NCBI GenBank assembly: GCA_020201415.1
Contig: JAIVGW010000263.1
Span: 1-9,360 of the forward strand
Reading direction: 5' to 3'
Source of the DNA: Lentisphaerota bacterium
GTDB taxonomy: Bacteria; Verrucomicrobiota; Kiritimatiellia; JAAZAB01
Length of the DNA stretch: 9,360 nt
Of the stretch, positions 7,595-9,360 are shown one piece after another. Position 1 is the stretch's first letter; the number at the start of each line of letters is the position of its first letter. The position numbers and the translations under genes are program-made. The notes under the pieces are model-generated. The model did no database searches. It was not told the origin of the DNA and saw nothing but the letters and a program-made list of their open reading frames with translations.

Positions 7595-8495
7595 GGATAG
7601 TCTCCAGGTTACGCCGCATGACGGCTTCATAATAATCCAGCGGGGCATCAGCCGGCCCGGAAGCCACCGGATCGATCATGGCCAGGGGCACCCCCAACTC
7701 GCGCGCCACGGTGCGGGCCACCTTGTCTGAATATTGCGGCTCGACGAACACCGCGCCTACGCCGCGCGTCCGGGCCAGACCAACCAGCCGCAGCATCTCG
7801 GATGCGCCGGGCTCGTGACCATGCGGCTGGAGCGTGCCCACTACTTCCAGACCGGCATCGCGCGCCAGATAATCGAAAACTCCGTGCGGTTGAATAATGC
7901 GATTATTGGGCAACTCCCGCACTACCGCGGAAAAATCATCCGCCAGGGCCGTCATCACCGCCGCCCAGGCGTCGGCCTGGCGGCGGCAGGCCCCGGCCCG
8001 ATCACGATCCGCCTGAGCCAGCCCCTCGGCAATATTGAGCGCCAGCCGCCCCGCCTGACGCGGTGACGCGAAAAGATGAGGATTGGCCCTATGGGCGGCA
8101 TGCTCACAGTCCTCCGCATCATGACGGCAATCGGCCAGCGTCTCGATCCCGGACGAGCTATCCACGATGGTCACGCCGGGATTGGCCTGGCGCAGAGGCG
8201 CGCCCAGGAACTCTTCCTGCCCCAAGCCGTTGACGACCAGCACATCCGCTCCCGCGAGTTTGCGCATATCCTGCGGCGTCAGGGCATAGTCGTGCGGACA
8301 CCCCAGGCCGGCCGGCAAAAGCAAATCCAGCGTAACTCCCGGCTGTCCGGCCGTCACCTGGCGGGTTATCTGGTAAATCGGAAAAGTAGTGCAAACAACT
8401 TTGATCCCATCAGCCCGCAGACTGGCGATTCCGGCCAGGCATAAAATAATTGTCATCATCCATTGCATACACACACACCCCCGCACCAACTCCAT
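7569..8495 (-). CDS. Periplasmic Zn/Mn-binding protein of ABC importer (TroA/ZnuA family)
   Basis: The metal-capturing subunit of the importer, 308 residues. The N-terminus has a hydrophobic segment (MMTIILCLAGIASLRA, 13-28), probably a signal peptide cleaved before DG. No clear lipobox is seen, although cysteines occur at 7, 9 and 19. Family blocks are KVVCTTFPIYQITRQV (32-47), CPHDYALTPQD (66-76), ANPHLFASP (137-145), IIQPHGVFDYLARDAGLEVV (200-219), VFVEPQYS (249-256) and MIDPVASG (273-280). Predicted metal ligands are H68, H140, H204 and D275. This is the 3-His plus Asp arrangement known from TroA (zinc), whereas manganese proteins such as PsaA use Glu in place of the third His. A short His/Cys/acid loop (122-140) resembles the His-rich loop of ZnuA. 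The start is uncertain: ATG 8495 lacks a Shine-Dalgarno sequence but gives an Arg-containing n-region; ATG 8468 has a weak G-run upstream. It is first in the run, just downstream of a Fur-like site. Confidence 0.93.
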   Translation of the reverse strand: MELVRGCVCMQWMMTIILCLAGIASLRADGIKVVCTTFPIYQITRQVTAGQPGVTLDLLLPAGLGCPHDYALTPQDMRKLAGADVLVVNGLGQEEFLGAPLRQANPGVTIVDSSSGIETLADCRHDAEDCEHAAHRANPHLFASPRQAGRLALNIAEGLAQADRDRAGACRRQADAWAAVMTALADDFSAVVRELPNNRIIQPHGVFDYLARDAGLEVVGTLQPHGHEPGASEMLRLVGLARTRGVGAVFVEPQYSDKVARTVARELGVPLAMIDPVASGPADAPLDYYEAVMRRNLETIRGIFGDGR

Positions 8496-8535
8496 CAGCC
8501 GGCCGCAGCCAACAGGCTACATATTGATGGATTTC

Positions 8536-8566
8536 ATGATAATCATCAATTAATTAATCGTAATCA
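8536..8566 (-). promoter_or_regulatory. Fur-family (Fur/Zur-like) operator upstream of metal importer
   Basis: A strongly AT-rich island (about 8521-8570) in otherwise GC-rich DNA holds the perfect palindrome ATGAT-A-ATCAT (8536-8546). On the minus strand it reads as a ladder of Fur-like hexamers, GATTAC GATTAA TTAATT GATGAT TATCAT, resembling the classical GATAAT repeats. It lies 40-70 bp upstream of the binding-protein start, where a repressor would block transcription. The site resembles a Fur box more than the E. coli Zur box. Which family member binds, and therefore whether Zn, Mn or Fe is sensed, cannot be decided from the sequence. The promoter itself is not clear: TTGATG on the minus strand is a poor -35 candidate. 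Confidence 0.6.
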
Positions 8567-8676
8567 TTTTACTGCCGCCAAGCAACGATTTTTCATGCGA
8601 ACAGGAGCGGATGTCGGACATAAATTTTGATATATGTCAGGATTTCTTTAAATATTGGATTTTTTGACAGATATAT

Positions 8677-8809
8677 GAGGTTCTTGCAAAACCCCAGCGG
8701 CTCGGCGAGACGCCTCGCCCTACCTTCCCGGATTGCTGCCGCAACGGGTAGGGCGAACCGTCTCGGTGAGCCGAAGATGAACGCTCCCGTGGCGTTTTGC
8801 AAGAGCCTC
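8677..8809. repeat. 133-bp nested imperfect inverted repeat (MITE-like or REP-like)
   Basis: The outer arms 8677-8692 and 8794-8809 match in 15 of 16 positions as inverted copies, sharing CTTGCAAAAC. A middle arm pairs CGGCTC (8698-8703) with GAGCCG (8768-8773), continues as CGAGACG (8706-8712) with CGTCTCG (8759-8765), and an inner ten-base arm 8715-8724 pairs perfectly with 8747-8756. The right half has about 15 extra bases (8774-8790). The left arm also contains its own hairpin, GGCGAG-acgc-CTCGCC (8704-8719). AT-rich flanks extend the symmetry weakly to about 8670-8818. No open reading frame of note lies inside and no clear target duplication is seen. The structure suggests a non-autonomous palindromic element present in many copies, but the copy number cannot be judged from one window. 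Confidence 0.75.
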
Positions 8810-8905
8810 CATCATATCAAAATATTTGTCTTACGCCCAGCAGGAGAATATGATAATCAATTTATTCAATGTGCCAACCATTAAGCAGTGACTGAAACGG
8901 ATGGT

Positions 8906-8923
8906 CTTGTGTCGGGCCACAAG
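8906..8923. repeat. Compact hairpin CTTGTG/CACAAG
   Basis: A perfect six-base-pair stem with a six-base loop (TCGGGC), placed 14 bases before a second hairpin at 8938-8958 in the same spacer. It has no T-tract and no gene immediately upstream on the plus strand, so a terminator role is unlikely. Together the pair could be part of a dispersed repeat or a transcript leader ahead of the gene at 9052. Confidence 0.45.
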
Positions 8924-8937
8924 CAGATCCGCCCGCG

Positions 8938-8958
8938 GCGGAGACTTTGTGTCTCCGC
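8938..8958. repeat. Perfect 8-bp stem-loop ahead of the EEP gene
   Basis: GCGGAGAC and GTCTCCGC form an eight-base-pair perfect stem around the loop TTTGT. A short pyrimidine-rich stretch with a run of four T (8969-8972) follows about ten bases after the stem, too far and too short for a good intrinsic terminator. It lies about 94 bp before the start codon at 9052 and could sit in that gene's leader or be one copy of a genome-wide palindrome. Confidence 0.55.
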
Positions 8959-9051
8959 GCCTGCGTGGTTTTCCCTGTTCGGTACTGCATAATATGGTAT
9001 GTTAAGACACAAACAGGATTTTCGACATATATCCGGCAACTTGAGGAAAAA

Positions 9052-9360
9052 ATGAGAATACTAACTTGCAACATAAGATATTTTGGAGCGCGGGACGGCG
9101 AGAATTCCTGGAATTACCGGCGTGATTTATGCGCCGAGGTAATTCGTTCGCGCGCGCCGGATGTGATTTGTTTTCAGGAGATGTGTACGCAACAGTTCAT
9201 GGATTTGTCCGCCGCCTTGCCCGGTTATCAGGCTTACGGCATGACGGACTCGCCCGTGGGGCGCCACCCGAAAAACTGCATCTTTTATCTGACGCAGATG
9301 TTCGACCTGATCACGGCGGGCGGCTACTGGCTTTCCGCGACTCCGCATGTGCCTGGGAGC
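9052..9360 (+). CDS. Endonuclease/exonuclease/phosphatase family protein, 5' part
   Basis: The first 103 residues of an EEP-superfamily hydrolase; the frame is open to the window edge and the C-terminal catalytic His/Asp residues lie outside. The opening MRILTCNIRYFGARDGENSW (1-20) gives the conserved Asn (N7). DVICFQEM (37-44) gives the metal-binding Glu (E43). KNCIFYL (74-80) followed by GGYWLSATP (90-98) is typical of the secreted or cytosolic sugar-phosphate/nuclease-like subgroup related to exonuclease III and sphingomyelinase folds. No signal peptide is seen. Substrate cannot be told: these enzymes cut phosphodiester bonds in nucleic acids, lipids or nucleotides. ATG 9052 has GAGG with a five-base spacer. 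It points away from the metal-import genes across the 556-bp spacer. CATAAT (8988-8993) is a fair -10 candidate but has no good -35. Confidence 0.9.
   Translation, partial: MRILTCNIRYFGARDGENSWNYRRDLCAEVIRSRAPDVICFQEMCTQQFMDLSAALPGYQAYGMTDSPVGRHPKNCIFYLTQMFDLITAGGYWLSATPHVPGS

Noticed and set aside
8850..8891. 13-codon mini-ORF with an AGGAG upstream, followed by a hairpin
   Set aside because: Looks like a leader peptide at first, but no amino acid is enriched and no biosynthetic gene follows; spacing to the purine run is only three bases.
8862..9074. 70-codon minus-strand frame across the hairpins
   Set aside because: No ribosome site or domain, overlaps the palindromes and the start of the EEP gene.
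1..9360. Undescribed defence, secretion or mobile system
   Set aside because: All long genes fall into known families with housekeeping or transport roles; no integrase, toxin-antitoxin pair, nuclease cluster or CRISPR repeat was seen. The EEP gene is incomplete and what follows it is unseen.

Overview
The window looks like a GC-rich, tightly packed bacterial chromosome segment. Protein wording (for example the Mfd segment after its helicase motif III position) and the imperfect palindromic intergenic repeats remind me of the PVC group (Verrucomicrobiota, Kiritimatiellota or Lentisphaerota). That placement is an impression from recalled sequences, not a measurement. I see no phage, plasmid, transposase, CRISPR, tRNA or rRNA.

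Layout. Bases 1-293 hold no convincing gene, only a 15-bp tandem repeat and a weak promoter candidate. Bases 294-1811 (+) encode a complete DUF1846 (UPF0371) protein of unknown function. It converges, 21 bp apart, on a run of six minus-strand genes. Read in their own direction these are: a TroA/ZnuA-type metal-binding protein (8495-7569), its ABC ATPase (7594-6785), its membrane permease (6792-5926), the transcription-repair coupling factor Mfd (5870-2781), CutA (2762-2439) and a SurA/parvulin-like chaperone without a PPIase domain (2390-1833). The first three overlap one another. The rest are separated by 55, 18 and about 48 bp, so one long transcript is plausible. Bases 8496-9051 are a gene-free spacer of about 556 bp holding a Fur-like operator, a 133-bp nested inverted repeat and two compact hairpins. 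At 9052 a plus-strand endonuclease/exonuclease/phosphatase-family gene begins and runs off the window.

How the genes fit together. The ABC trio should import a divalent metal. Its 3-His plus Asp ligand pattern resembles the zinc-binding TroA, and a Fur-family repressor probably acts on the AT-rich operator upstream. CutA, a small trimeric protein linked to divalent metal tolerance, lies downstream in the same run.

The most striking observation is in Mfd. The reading frame is intact over 1029 residues, but about 57 residues containing helicase motifs II (the DEE[H/Q] Walker B box) and III (TATPIPRT) are missing at one precise in-frame junction near base 3885-3890. Motifs I, IV, V and VI all remain. 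Either this is a catalytically dead Mfd or the base sequence carries a clean assembly or strain-level deletion. I found no convincing new multi-gene defence or mobile system.
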